64,000 nucleotides of DNA, taken from contig OZ020248.1 of NCBI GenBank assembly GCA_963971285.1, forward strand, positions 25,347,764-25,411,763. Reading direction: 5' to 3'. Position 1 is the stretch's first letter; the number at the start of each line of letters is the position of its first letter. The position numbers and the translations under genes were made by a program. The notes beneath the pieces were generated by a model, which worked only from the letters and a program-made list of their open reading frames with translations, did not search any database and was not told the origin of the DNA. This document shows positions 13,601 through 22,332 of this stretch, piece after piece. Origin of the DNA: Astropecten irregularis. Taxonomy: Eukaryota > Echinodermata > Asteroidea > Paxillosida > Astropectinidae.

Positions 13601-14089
13601 AAAATTATAGGGCAGAAAATGTAGCAAACATAGCGTAAAGCAAATGGTCCAAATCAAGTTTTGTTTGTTCACTTTTCAATGACTCAGACAGTTTCCCATA
13701 ATTATGGTTATTTGATCATGAAATTATCGGGTAATATTCCTGCAGGGCGGCGATGGGCCTATAATTATTCACATTATGCTTGGCCGTACGAAATGCATCC
13801 GTAGTATTCGTTAGACAACTTCCAATTATTTTTCATGAATACCTGTGTCTTACAGGACGCCTTGGGGTGATTTCTTAAGAATATTTCGAAGGAGTTTATC
13901 AGTAGTTGTTGTTCCCAAGCCCAGGCCTACACTTATACTTCAGGAATGTTACACAGAAACTGTATTAACGTTTGGAAGCAAATCCATTTCTGAGAAACAA
14001 TATTCAAAGCAATTATATTTACCTTGAGTTTTATGAGCCAGCAGAGCGAGTGGTAACATCACCACAAAGATCTCCACAAAAACACCCAT
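1420..14089 (-). CDS. Gene A: secreted EGF-domain protein, 8-exon model
   Basis: Spliced model on the minus strand: 14023-14089, 12918-13136, 5391-5513, 4775-4888, 4238-4309, 2636-2696, 2341-2585, 1420-1616. Every junction has GT-AG ends and matching phase; the exons sum to 1098 nt, giving 365 residues plus a stop. Order: hydrophobic leader, unrecognised N1 region, two six-Cys EGF modules, a short four-Cys EGF-like module, then an unrecognised C-terminal domain with seven Cys. EGF modules usually mediate extracellular protein contacts, so a secreted or matrix/recognition role is inferred. Unlike gene B it has no PAN domain and no F exon. No cDNA is available, so an extra or alternative exon is possible. 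Confidence 0.72.
1770..1854. repeat. Pentanucleotide repeat (ATTGG/ATTGA)
   Basis: About 17 five-base units, first ATTGG and then ATTGA, lie in the intron just upstream of exon C1. Genes B and C lack it, so it arose after duplication. Confidence 0.9.
2341..2585 (-). CDS. Gene A exon 7 (X): C-terminal domain, first half
   Basis: Eighty-one codons. Conserved blocks [19 protein letters not shown] and [19 protein letters not shown] surround a segment (RLTGLVHW) that differs in each paralogue. Four Cys. Acceptor CTTTAG, donor GGAG|GTATGA. I do not recognise the domain family. Confidence 0.76.
2636..2696 (-). CDS. Gene A exon 6 (H): 61-bp microexon
   Basis: Nineteen codons, [19 protein letters not shown], flanked by a TTTAAACAG acceptor and a GAT|GTATAA donor. 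It has two bases before and two after the codons, exactly what is needed to join a phase-1 upstream exon to exon X; without it the reading frame breaks. The 19 residues are identical in genes B and C. It carries no Cys and looks like a beta-strand-rich start of the C-terminal domain. Confidence 0.72.
3436..3536. repeat. Degenerate ACTGACCAACC minisatellite
   Basis: Irregular ACTGACCAACC-type units. The same repeat is longer at 46715-46900 in gene C and absent from the corresponding gene B intron. Confidence 0.7.
4238..4309 (-). CDS. Gene A exon 5 (E3): short EGF-like module
   Basis: Twenty-three codons, [14 protein letters not shown] then VGYCEYY, with four of the six usual EGF Cys, so it is a reduced EGF-like module. 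Acceptor GATAG, donor ATG|GTAATG, phase 1-1. In gene A it is followed directly by microexon H, because exon F is missing. Confidence 0.72.
4775..4888 (-). CDS. Gene A exon 4 (E2): EGF-like domain
   Basis: Thirty-seven codons, six Cys in EGF spacing ([13 protein letters not shown], then [14 protein letters not shown]). Flanked by a TGTCAG acceptor and an ACG|GTAAAT donor, phase 1-1. Orthologous exons of the same length are at 26664-26777 and 49381-49494. Confidence 0.82.
5391..5513 (-). CDS. Gene A exon 3 (E1): EGF-like domain
   Basis: Forty codons with the full EGF pattern of six Cys: [13 protein letters not shown], then [14 protein letters not shown]. The acceptor is CTGCAG and the donor CAG|GTGAAC; phase is 1-1. 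The same exon is broken in gene C (50157-50260) and absent from gene B. Confidence 0.82.
6201..6238. repeat. (TTTG)n microsatellite
   Basis: About nine and a half TTTG units. It creates spurious short open frames on both strands. Confidence 0.95.
7037..7401 (-). mobile_element. AAAGGTA-ended MITE, copy 1
   Basis: About 365 bases with inverted ends (AAAGGTAATTTCACACTTTG and CAAAGTATGATACTACCTTT). It is inverted relative to the copy at 8517. The interior shares ATGGGACTGA/CAGTCCC and GTTTTTCACTGTTTTCTC blocks with the other copies. No coding capacity. Confidence 0.7.
8517..8846 (+). mobile_element. AAAGGTA-ended MITE, copy 2
   Basis: About 330 bases from AAAGGTAGTATCATACTTTG to the inverted end CAAAGTATGATTACCTTT. 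It forms a potential 1.1-kb-spaced hairpin with copy 1. Confidence 0.7.
9393..9743. mobile_element. Inverted-repeat element rich in ATTCGTGG motifs, copy 1
   Basis: Ends GCCCCCTCTCCACACTGGCT and GCCTGTGTGGAGATGGGGC are inverted. The interior is full of CACGAATTG/ATTCGTG words. A partial second copy follows at 9749-9960. Confidence 0.65.
10941..11292. mobile_element. ATTCGTGG-type inverted-repeat element, copy 2
   Basis: Same ends and length class as the 9393 copy, within the second half of the internal duplication. Confidence 0.65.
11299..11899. mobile_element. ATTCGTGG-type inverted-repeat element, longer copy
   Basis: About 600 bases between CCCCTCTTTACACAGGCTAC and the inverted GTAGCCTGTATGGAATGGGGG, directly after copy 2. 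It may be a fuller version of the family or two nested copies. No transposase frame. Confidence 0.5.
12918..13136 (-). CDS. Gene A exon 2 (N1): unrecognised Cys-containing region
   Basis: Seventy-two codons between a CAG acceptor and a consensus CAG|GTAAGT donor. The peptide starts [13 protein letters not shown] and contains [12 protein letters not shown] and KFLGCNEP; five Cys are visible. Phase is 1-1, joining the EGF exon as [13 protein letters not shown] do not recognise the domain. No counterpart appears in genes B or C within the window, where a PAN exon occupies the N-terminal position. Confidence 0.68.
13272..13490 (+). mobile_element. GAGTGTACA-ended MITE
   Basis: Inverted ends GAGTGTACACTGTCAACA and TTTTGACAGAGTACACTC. 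The interior is rich in GTTACCGAGATGTTGC and TTGCTCT words. An opposite-orientation copy is at 33301-33552. It sits in gene A intron 1, 136 bases upstream of N1 in the sense direction. Confidence 0.65.
14023..14089 (-). CDS. Gene A exon 1: signal peptide
   Basis: It encodes 22 residues beginning [20 protein letters not shown], a hydrophobic stretch typical of a secretion signal, and ends AAG|GTAAAT (phase 1). The first base of exon 2 completes a Gly codon. An in-frame ATG lies upstream at 14174; it would add about 29 residues and bury the leader, so the internal ATG at 14089 is preferred. The n-region before the hydrophobic core lacks a positive charge, which slightly weakens the signal-peptide call. 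Confidence 0.6.
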
Positions 14090-15204
14090 CCTCGATACCA
14101 AACAATATCTTCCTTTGATTTTGTTGTAGGTATTATAGCTACCGTACAGCGAAGAGAAGTATTTGCCTCCGAGCAATCCTGCTGAGTTATGATCGGTCGT
14201 GATGCCTGCCCCAGTCCGTCACGGCGTGCCTTGCTTCCATCAGATGAAACCCAGGTTTGTGAGCATGACACGTACGTACACATGGCGTGTCTCATATCCA
14301 TGGTTACTATAAACAGCATGAATATTGAATAAGGTCCTCATCACCATATAACAGTAGGTCTGATTTGCGGTGGCATAAACTACAGTGGACCTAATAACAT
14401 GGAACTGTTGAACCCATAAATGTTTGAATCGCTAAACAAATTATGTCCGGAAAAAAAATAGAAGTAAAACAAAACAAAAAATTCGTCGTATAGCCTTTAT
14501 ACCACTCGCAAGCAGTTACGATATGCAACATATGGAGTTTCAATGTGTGAACTAGTTTCTGCCCAGTTTAGAACCCCATTCAATTTTGGGGTTAAATGCG
14601 GTGTAGAAATTTTCAACATTTTTGCTCTGGGTGCATATCCTTACTAGAAAAGCCAACATACAATAAACATACCAGGGGCCGATTTCACTAACGCTTTGCG
14701 ATCATCGTAAAGCCCAAATCCATCGCTAAACGGAAAATCGATCGCTACTTTGCGTAGCAATTTTCCGTTTAGCGATGGATTTGGGCTTTACGATGATCGC
14801 AAAACGTTAGTGAAATCGGCCCCAGGATCAAACTTTCCCTGGACTCAGTTGACATAAAGTTTCGTGAAGGTTTTTACTGACGAGAAAATGCATGTGCGTT
14901 AAACTAATGAAGTATTACACGAACTCTGAACTTGACAGAAAATGGACCAGGCTTGTGGAGACAGCCATTTATCTGCTTACCGTAAGCGTAAAATCTCTCG
15001 CTTACGGTTGCCAGTAAAGTATGTGCTTACCAGATCCTTTTCCATGGGCTATGGAGGAATTTCCAGCTATGCGCGATAACTAAGGATTTCTCACGTGGAC
15101 CACTCATGGATCACTTTCACTATGCCTCTTATGAACACGATTTTGTATTAGGGTCTAAAACTGACTTATATACTTACATAAATCATGTATCCTGCTTAAT
15201 AAGT
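14090..15204. other. Upstream region of gene A
   Basis: About 1.1 kb between the gene A start codon and the shared intergenic duplication. It should hold the gene A promoter, but I see no convincing TATA or initiator. A palindromic MITE occupies 14675-14822. Confidence 0.5.
14675..14822. mobile_element. Near-perfect palindromic MITE
   Basis: A 148-bp foldback: GGGGCCGATTTCACTAACGC at the left is answered by GTTAGTGAAATCGGCCCC at the right, with arms of about 70 bases and a very short loop. The GGCCGATTTCAC end resembles that of the 49667 element. Confidence 0.8.
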
Positions 15205-16580
15205 AATCATCTATATTTTCTTCTTTCATTTGAATGGTGTTTTAATTGATTTTGTGGCTTTAAAATATGACATAGCCTCCGTCTAAGCAATGGGTTAATA
15301 GCAATATTGTAATGAGCTTAGTAATAATTATACTTAAAACTTAATTAAACTATAAAATTGGATATGTTGAATGGAGTCTAAGAAAAAATTACTTGGCTGC
15401 ATGCATCGAGGAGATAGTAGGAATGCCGTGTTTGTTTTGCTCATTCAAGGCCGCCCTCTGCTGAAATTATAGACGTGAATTTTAGTTCTTATTTGCATAA
15501 TATTAGTCAATGAGCATATACAATAAATAGCAGCAGCGGGATATGTACGTTTTGTTGTGAAGAAAAAAAACCACATAATTAGATACATATCTAATTATAT
15601 TGAAGCTACGTGTTGCACAATGGAATTAAATTCAGCTGTCTGTAGATCAGACGTTTGATGCCAGCCTTGGATCGAGAATAATGTTTTAAATGTCCGGCCT
15701 TTTATCGAGTGGTTTGAGTTTGAGTTTTTGGCAAGTAAATATCTTTTTACAAGTACACATCTTTGTGGTACCTATGAATAAAAAGGAAACAAAACAAGAC
15801 TTTGTTTTTTGAAATTTTTAGTTATTATCTCCGTTGCCAAGGTTATGTTTTGATTTTTTTTCCCTTGAAGTCTAAAACAAAAAGAGCGTACTGTACAAAT
15901 TTGAACGTTATAGGCCTACTCCTAGAATACAGATGCAATGGTGAATCGGAGACTGATTCTGTCGTTGTTACTCATGTTTTAGGCTTTTTCGGTGGATTTG
16001 TGTGTGACTGCCCCAAAATAGGTGTCAGCTTAAGATGTTCGAGACCTTAATTGGGTGTGTGATTCATTGCTCTGATCAGCAAAGTAACGTACTGTGCAAA
16101 TTAGTTTGTGACGAAATATAATCTGCAACAACCCTTGCTGTCTTGGATGGCAAACAATGAACTGATTGATAAAAATGTTCAGGTTGTGCCCAGGTAGTTG
16201 AACCGTTTGTTCCCTGTCCACCGTGCTTGAGCACCGGACACCGGGCCTGAGACGACAAAATAATGTAAACCTTTTTGCGCGCGTGCGCGGTAAAGGCTGT
16301 CGCATCCACACGAGCAAAAGCTACTGAGCAACCGATCTCTCGAGGCCGTTTGCTCAGCACGTATAGCTCACTTTGTTCTATCAACTTTTTGGCGAGATTT
16401 CTGCCTCTAGTCCTCTGAATTTTTTCTTTAGCCTGGCGTAAAAAAAGGCCATCGTCTAATACACGATATTTTTATCGTGATGAGGCTGTAATACGCTTCC
16501 GTAGACATGAGCTACGCGATGAGCTAAGAAAGGCAATTGGCCAATAAGAGCGCACGCTCTGTGTTCACGTGATTTCCAAG

Positions 16581-16739
16581 ATGGCAGCGCCCATGGAAAA
16601 CGTTAGCAACGCTGTTAGGCTGACTAAAGTTTCGGAAAAGTTAGTCGTTTTGTGGCCAGACTATGTTACCTGTCTTTATGATGTGATTTCTCCCGTTTTC
16701 AAGAAAAGGAATAAACTTCAGCAGGCCTTCGAGGAATAG
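16581..16739 (+). pseudogene. MADF-like N-terminal ORF, truncated copy
   Basis: It starts at an ATG in CCAAGATGGCAGCG, a YY1-like start context, with CACGTG and CCAAT just upstream. It encodes 52 residues with SEKLVVLWPDYVTCLYDV, which resembles the start of MADF (Myb/SANT-like) domains: Leu-rich helix, a Cys-Leu-Tyr-Asp motif, then basic residues. A TAG at 16737 ends it where the second copy (39111) has a Lys codon. Neither copy is long enough for a whole domain, so both look like gene fragments. A spliced continuation past the stop codon is not supported. Confidence 0.4.
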
Positions 16740-17325
16740 AGAGGACAACTTAAATGAAGGTATTTATGATCGTTGCAAAATAATACAATGTTCACCGAGT
16801 CGAACATGTACCTGTACTCACTACAGTACAGTACATCATACATGTACTAAGTAGTCAAAGAGATTGTTTGCTCGGCTCTCGTGTGCGGCGGTCTTAAGTG
16901 TTGACTGGCTGCGCTTGAAATAATCATAATTTTATCACTAACTCGACTTCTTCATTTTCAGGGAGTTAACAGAGGAGGACATTAGTACAATTTTATAGTT
17001 TCCAAATGCATGATTTGTACGTACTAATAGGACAATCTTGTTCAGTTTTGCCAAGATGCTTTCAGCCTACTTTTATATCTCATGATGGAAATAAACACTT
17101 GAGGCCTATGACGAACAAAATAATCACCAATTTTTGATTCCAAACTAATTTGTGTGCAGTTTATTACTCGATTAAAGTTGCGCGGTTGTGAACAAATGAT
17201 TTAACAAGGTCATTGATTGATTTAGTATTTTTAGAATTTACATAATATGGGTCAGGTGATTTTAATGGTGTTTTCAAAAACAGCACTTCATTAAAGCTGT
17301 AATCAAGCCCTGTATTTCACCAAAC

Positions 17326-17620
17326 TAAGATTAATCTCAAGACGAGTTGCAAATTATGACATCACACTTTGCATAGCAATTAAGATTGATTCATATTTTA
17401 AGAGAAGTCTGTCGTGAAATCGACTCTAGACCTGTTTATTGTTCTAGTCGTATCTGTGTTTTGCTTGTGTGTGGAATAGCAAGCCATAGGCCTACTGCTG
17501 ATTTCACGAAACACAAAGATTAATTTTAAAGTGAATCAATTTTAATTGCTAAGCAAAGTGTGATGCCACAATACAAATCACTATCATGGTGATATGGTTA
17601 CTCATGTTAAGGTTAATCTC
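17326..17620. mobile_element. Foldback element with AAGATTAATCTC-type arms
   Basis: The left half (ACATCACACTTTGCATAGCA, AATTAAGATTGATTCA) recurs inverted in the right half (TGAATCAATTTTAATTGC, AGCAAAGTGTGATG). The equivalent sequence at about 39847-40150 belongs to the second duplication copy. Confidence 0.5.
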
Positions 17621-17690
17621 AGTGCTAGGGGGAGTGAACTCCAGCACAGTTCCACGAACTGTCTCATCAGTCAAATGCTTAGAGTTAGGA

Positions 17691-17735
17691 GGGCCTGACG
17701 CGTTTCGATCCTAGCAGGATCTTTCTCAAAGGCTA
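17691..17735 (-). ncRNA. Degenerate hammerhead-ribozyme-like motif
   Basis: On the minus strand: TTTGAGAAAGATCC, loop TGCTA, GGATCGAAACGCGTC. This resembles hammerhead stem II (GATCC/GGATC) between a changed CUGAUGA-type core and GAAAC followed by a GUC-type site. Such motifs are known in Penelope-like elements and retrozymes. The first core strand is not canonical, so activity is doubtful. A second GGACGAAACGTCC block lies at 17830-17842. Confidence 0.3.
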
Positions 17736-18554
17736 GTCACTCAGTTTTTTGTCATTGCCATTTACCATGTCAAAAACTGCTTAGTTCTTGTTAGAGTTGA
17801 GCCTTTTTTGGTTCAATGCTCATTTTATTGGACGTTTCGTCCATTCAGCCAGCGTGAATTACTTTGTGGCAATTTTCCAGGCTTTTAGTTCACAACAATA
17901 ACAACGGTATTAATGCAGTTCAAATTAATAATCGGGTTTTTTTCCAAAAAATTGACCCAATGAGTATGTGAACTCTGTTTAGCCCAGGATCGTAGCTGTA
18001 AATTACACCGAGACTATGATTTACTGTCACTAACACGGCAGCTCTGAGATCTGAAAAGTCTTGCTGCCTGAAAGTAGGCTTATACCCTGTACTTACACAA
18101 TTTAGAGGGCTCCTGTAAGCAGCTGTACTGTAGTTGTAAGTTGTAACATTACTGTATAACCCCACGCTTAACGGCTTGCAATAATGGGCTCATAGGTCAT
18201 TATTAAAGCAAGGTAAGACAGTAAATCGTAGTCTTTGGAATTAAGTTAGTTCCCTCTGATATCTGCCAATCATCATAATACCAATTCTGAACAGAGCAAT
18301 TATGCTTATTATTATTTATATAAATATGAAATAATCATATGAGACATTCCCAACAAAGAAATTGATTGTTCCATTTTCATCCCCATGTATTATAATAGAA
18401 CCATCAACTTGCATGCTGTGTTTAAGTATAATTATGTTAATGTAAACATTAGTAGTGAGGCTTACTCAAAATGTGTCTCCAAATACAATGTTAGGAATGT
18501 CTCATACGAGCGGCCACGCAACATTAATTGATGCAGGTGCAAGAAAATCTGAAA

Positions 18555-18849
18555 AAAATGAACTTGAAGTTTAAAATACTTCGAAAATGAACTTGAAGTT
18601 TAAAATACTTCGAAAATGAACTTGAAGTTTAAAATACTTCGAAAATGAACTTGAAGTTTAAAATACTTCGAAAATGAACTTGAAGTTTAAAATACTTTGA
18701 AAATGAACTTGAAGTTTAAAATACTTCGAAAATGAACTTGAAGTTTAAAATACTTCGAAAATGAACTTGAAGTTTAAAATACTTCGAAAATGAACTTGAA
18801 GTTTAAAATACTTCAAAAATGAACTTGAAGTTTAAAATACTTCGAAAAT
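18555..18849. repeat. 29-bp minisatellite, about 10 copies
   Basis: Unit AAAATGAACTTGAAGTTTAA followed by AATACTTCG, nearly homogeneous. The duplicated site at 41071-41163 has only about three units. Confidence 0.92.
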
Positions 18850-18863
18850 TAATTTGAATATTT

Positions 18864-19196
18864 AAAGGTACTATCGTATTTGGTAGCAGCATTGCTGTAT
18901 TTATCCAGAAAAGAGTAAAACCAATGACCATGAAAATTTTTGATCTTTTGAATGTAACAAATTATTTGTTTGTATTTATCCAGAAAAAGAGTAAAGCCAG
19001 TGACCATAAACAATTTTGATCTTTTAACGGTAAACAGATTTTTAAAATACTGTGGGCGTTTTTCACAGTTTACTCAAAAAGTGGGCACCGTATGGGACTA
19101 ACAAATTCACAGATTAATGTTACTGTGTCTTCCTTGATATTGTTGTCCATGAATCTGCAGTTCTTTGACAAAAAACAAAGTATGATAATACCTTTA
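18864..19196 (+). mobile_element. AAAGGTA-ended MITE, copy 3
   Basis: Ends AAAGGTACTATCGTATTTGG and CAAAGTATGATAATACCTTT. It lies directly after the 29-bp minisatellite; the duplicated equivalent is at 41181-41513. Confidence 0.65.
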
Positions 19197-21837
19197 AAAT
19201 ACATCAATAAAATGAACTTGAATGATTAAAATACATCTATAAAATGCACTTGAATGATTAAAATACATCGATTTTCATGATTATCATCATTGATAATTAA
19301 TTCCTATATTAATTAGATTTTTTTTACATATTTTTTTCTCAAAGAAAGTATCTAGTTTTGACAGTGCACATCATGAAGTGGCCAAAAATTCATCCAAATC
19401 GGTGACTTCGCTTTGTATCATCCCCCTACGCGACTATACTCATGCATGTTGCAACTGTATAATGTGTAGAGTTTCCATGCGACTTGAACTTCACTGAGCT
19501 GTTTCGATTTTGTTTGTATTTTTTTATTAGGATTTCAAACGCATTTTTCTGATATCTAACCGGAATTAACAGGGTAATACTTCACAAAAGTATTCCTTGT
19601 AGCGCGAACTATATGAAGAGTACACATGTATAAGCTTTCAGCCAGAAATTCATTATGTTTTCCATCGAATCCAGTGCTCTACGTTTTCAGTCAAATATTT
19701 TCTGATGAGCTTCAAGTACATCTTACATTAAAGTGCATGTAATGCTATGGATTCGCCTTTTGTGTAACCGTAAAAATAATACATCGATTGGGGCAAAATA
19801 ACATGACTTTCATTTACGTTCTGCATTTAACTCTCACTTTCACCCTTTGTACGCATTAAACAATGCACCCATTGTAATATTCATTGCGCAATGTTCACGA
19901 TTCCACCAATAAGCGCACATTTCTGTAACTCTTTCTCCTTGAAAATCACCAGGGCTCCATAAATATGACCTAATAAATAGAATATTATTCAAATGTTACA
20001 ATGTTTACAATGTTACAATTGGATATGATTATATGGATCTATGCTAATGAGTGCAACATGACTTATTAAAACATGAAAATCTTGACCACATTACTGCAAT
20101 ACCGGATATTGAGTTAGAGCTAATGAAACTAATGAGACTATAATCATATGGATGTTTTTCCTTGCAATGGAAACAAATGGAAATTGCAATGGTCGACCGT
20201 ATGAAGAAATGTTAGTTATAATATTGTAACCCTATAAACTATTTGTTTTCTTTCTTTTTTTTTGCTTTGGTCTTCAGATGTTGTCTCGTAAAACGAATCA
20301 CTTATCAATTAGTAATCGACACAAAAATGCCATTGAGTGGACGATTGTGAATCTAAATAAAATTCCGTAATAACTGTCAACAAGACTGATGAATCCTTAT
20401 TGCTACGAGCCGATGGTGGCGCTATTAATAAAATGAAAGTCAGTGTAATGTTTATGCATACATAATTCATATAGAGGATAATAAACATGACTGTTCATAT
20501 GCATACGTCTTGCAGAAAACAGTTCCTAATTTTCTGTATAATCCTGCACTTGGGGAGAGAGGTAATCACTTTATTAAGCTTTTTGGTTTAAAATCCATCC
20601 TTGGAATTTACAAAATTTTGAATCTGCTTTATTGGAAAGATTGGGTGAAAGAATTGAAATGAAAAAAATAATCTTTGAAAGCTTAGAATATTGAAGGGAA
20701 ATTCCTAAATATAATCGATTTGTTTATTTGTTAATTTGTTTTTTTGTTTAAGAATTGGCTTAATTTTGTTTTGTTCCATGCAGATTTGCAATGCATCTTT
20801 AATAATATGCGCATGCACAATTATGCATTTCTTTGATATTAGGATTCGTGTTGTACTGGCTTGACTGACTGTCAATTCACAGTGTAAGGAATAACTCATT
20901 GTACTAAAATGGACACTCTATATTTACAACTTTGGTGCCCCAATACATCAACATATACTTTGAAGTGCTTGAAAATACATCAAAAATTATCTTTAAGTTT
21001 AAGATACATCAAAAATTATCTTGCATTTTAAAATACATCCAAAATGATCTTGCATTTTAAAATACATCCAAAATGAACGTGTAGTTCAAAATATATCCAA
21101 ACGTTTGTCAAGGATGAGCTTTATTCTGCAACTTTCACAAACTGTTCTGTAACTTGCACAAATTGGGGGTGACAATTAGCTGTGTCAAATTGACAGGAAT
21201 TCTATCCTATGCATTATTGCCGAATTCGTTTAAAGATGTTGTTCAACAATCAACAAACCTCGCTTTATTTTGTTTGAACTATTATCCTTAAATTACTTGA
21301 AATGCGAGAAACGTATATTTGTCTCACCCTGAATATAGAAATGTAGTCTTTTTAAGGATTATAGTTCTGACAAATAAAGCAAGGTTTGTTGCGTGTTGAA
21401 CATCCTCTTTAACTGTTCGTTGAATGTAGTACGGTCAAGGCGTTGACGGGTTTTATTAAATTGAAATCCAGCGGAAATGTTTGAACTTTTGAGCAGAGTG
21501 TGTTGTCTTCTTTCTTGTCTTTCGTGAGTGTTGCATTCCCATGCAAGGTGTGTGATTTAGTTCTTGATCCATACGTGCATGTATTCGTTTGACCTGTACA
21601 GGATACAGAAGGAAGATAGATTGAAACGATTATTTCATTCCATGAAAACACATCAAAAGTTCGTATACAAATATCACATGGTTTGAGGGTGGATAGATGA
21701 TTCTTGCTCCAGAGGTGTTGAAAGTTGACAAACTATAGTTCCCAAGGCGAACCTTCCAACACCAGGGGAAGCTAGAATCGACTGTCCATCCGAAATAAAC
21801 CATCTGATATTTGTTTTACTATACCTCATAAATATTC

Positions 21838-21843
21838 TTTATT
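21838..21843 (-). promoter_or_regulatory. Candidate poly(A) signal of gene B
   Basis: AATAAA on the minus strand, about 300 bases after the stop, in the same position as in genes A and C. Confidence 0.4.
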
Positions 21844-22144
21844 GTCCACATTTTCGTCGAGCAAATAATTTTTTATATCCACCGGCACGTGATGGTGAAT
21901 TGACCAATTGAAATTCGGCTCTAGGTCATGAATATTTATGAGGTATGGTAACATCCACTAAAACCCTGGTGGACCGCATATTGAGTTCATCAATTCGTTT
22001 GTTCTTGCAAACTATTTCAGTTGCTTGACAGAAATCCAAGAATATTGCTGTTCGAAGATAAGGTGCTTGACATTCATTTCCATTCTTGCTGATTGAGTAC
22101 TTGAGGAGTTATCATGGTAGATATTATGGAATAGTCGAAATATT

Positions 22145-22332
22145 TTACCATTCGTGGGTGATCCATTCTCCACTATCAGCATTCAGACAGGACAGAACAT
22201 ATTTGCCGTAGTTGTCAATAGATGCATCGAAGATGACCGATATGTTGACGTGGACATTCGATGAAATCCCACACGCAGCAGTTGAAATGCCCCATCTGGC
22301 ATCAGTTGAACATACGCCCTCTACCAACACTC
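22145..22332 (-). CDS. Gene B exon 7 (C1): C-terminal domain end and stop
   Basis: It encodes VLVEGVCSTDARWGISTAAC, then a conserved [20 protein letters not shown] block and WITHEW-stop. The stop overlaps a donor-like ATG|GTAAAA. A poly(A) hexamer follows at 21838-21843. Confidence 0.7.

Larger units (their letters stand above)
15205..20685. repeat. Intergenic segmental duplication, copy 1
   Basis: It aligns along its length with 37700-43426 with small indels. Contents: a conserved CpG-containing block with a MADF-like open frame (16581), a foldback at 17326-17620, hammerhead-like sequence near 17691, a 29-bp minisatellite (18555-18849) and an AAAGGTA MITE (18864-19196). No exon of gene B was found here beyond its C1 exon. 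Confidence 0.8.

Noticed and set aside
21409..21651. Possible exon on the minus strand after C1 (peptide with NTCTYGSRTKSH)
   Set aside because: An acceptor and, in gene A only, a CAC|GTAAGA donor are visible, but the phase does not fit C1, the gene B donor reads GAAAGA, and the gene C version has a stop.
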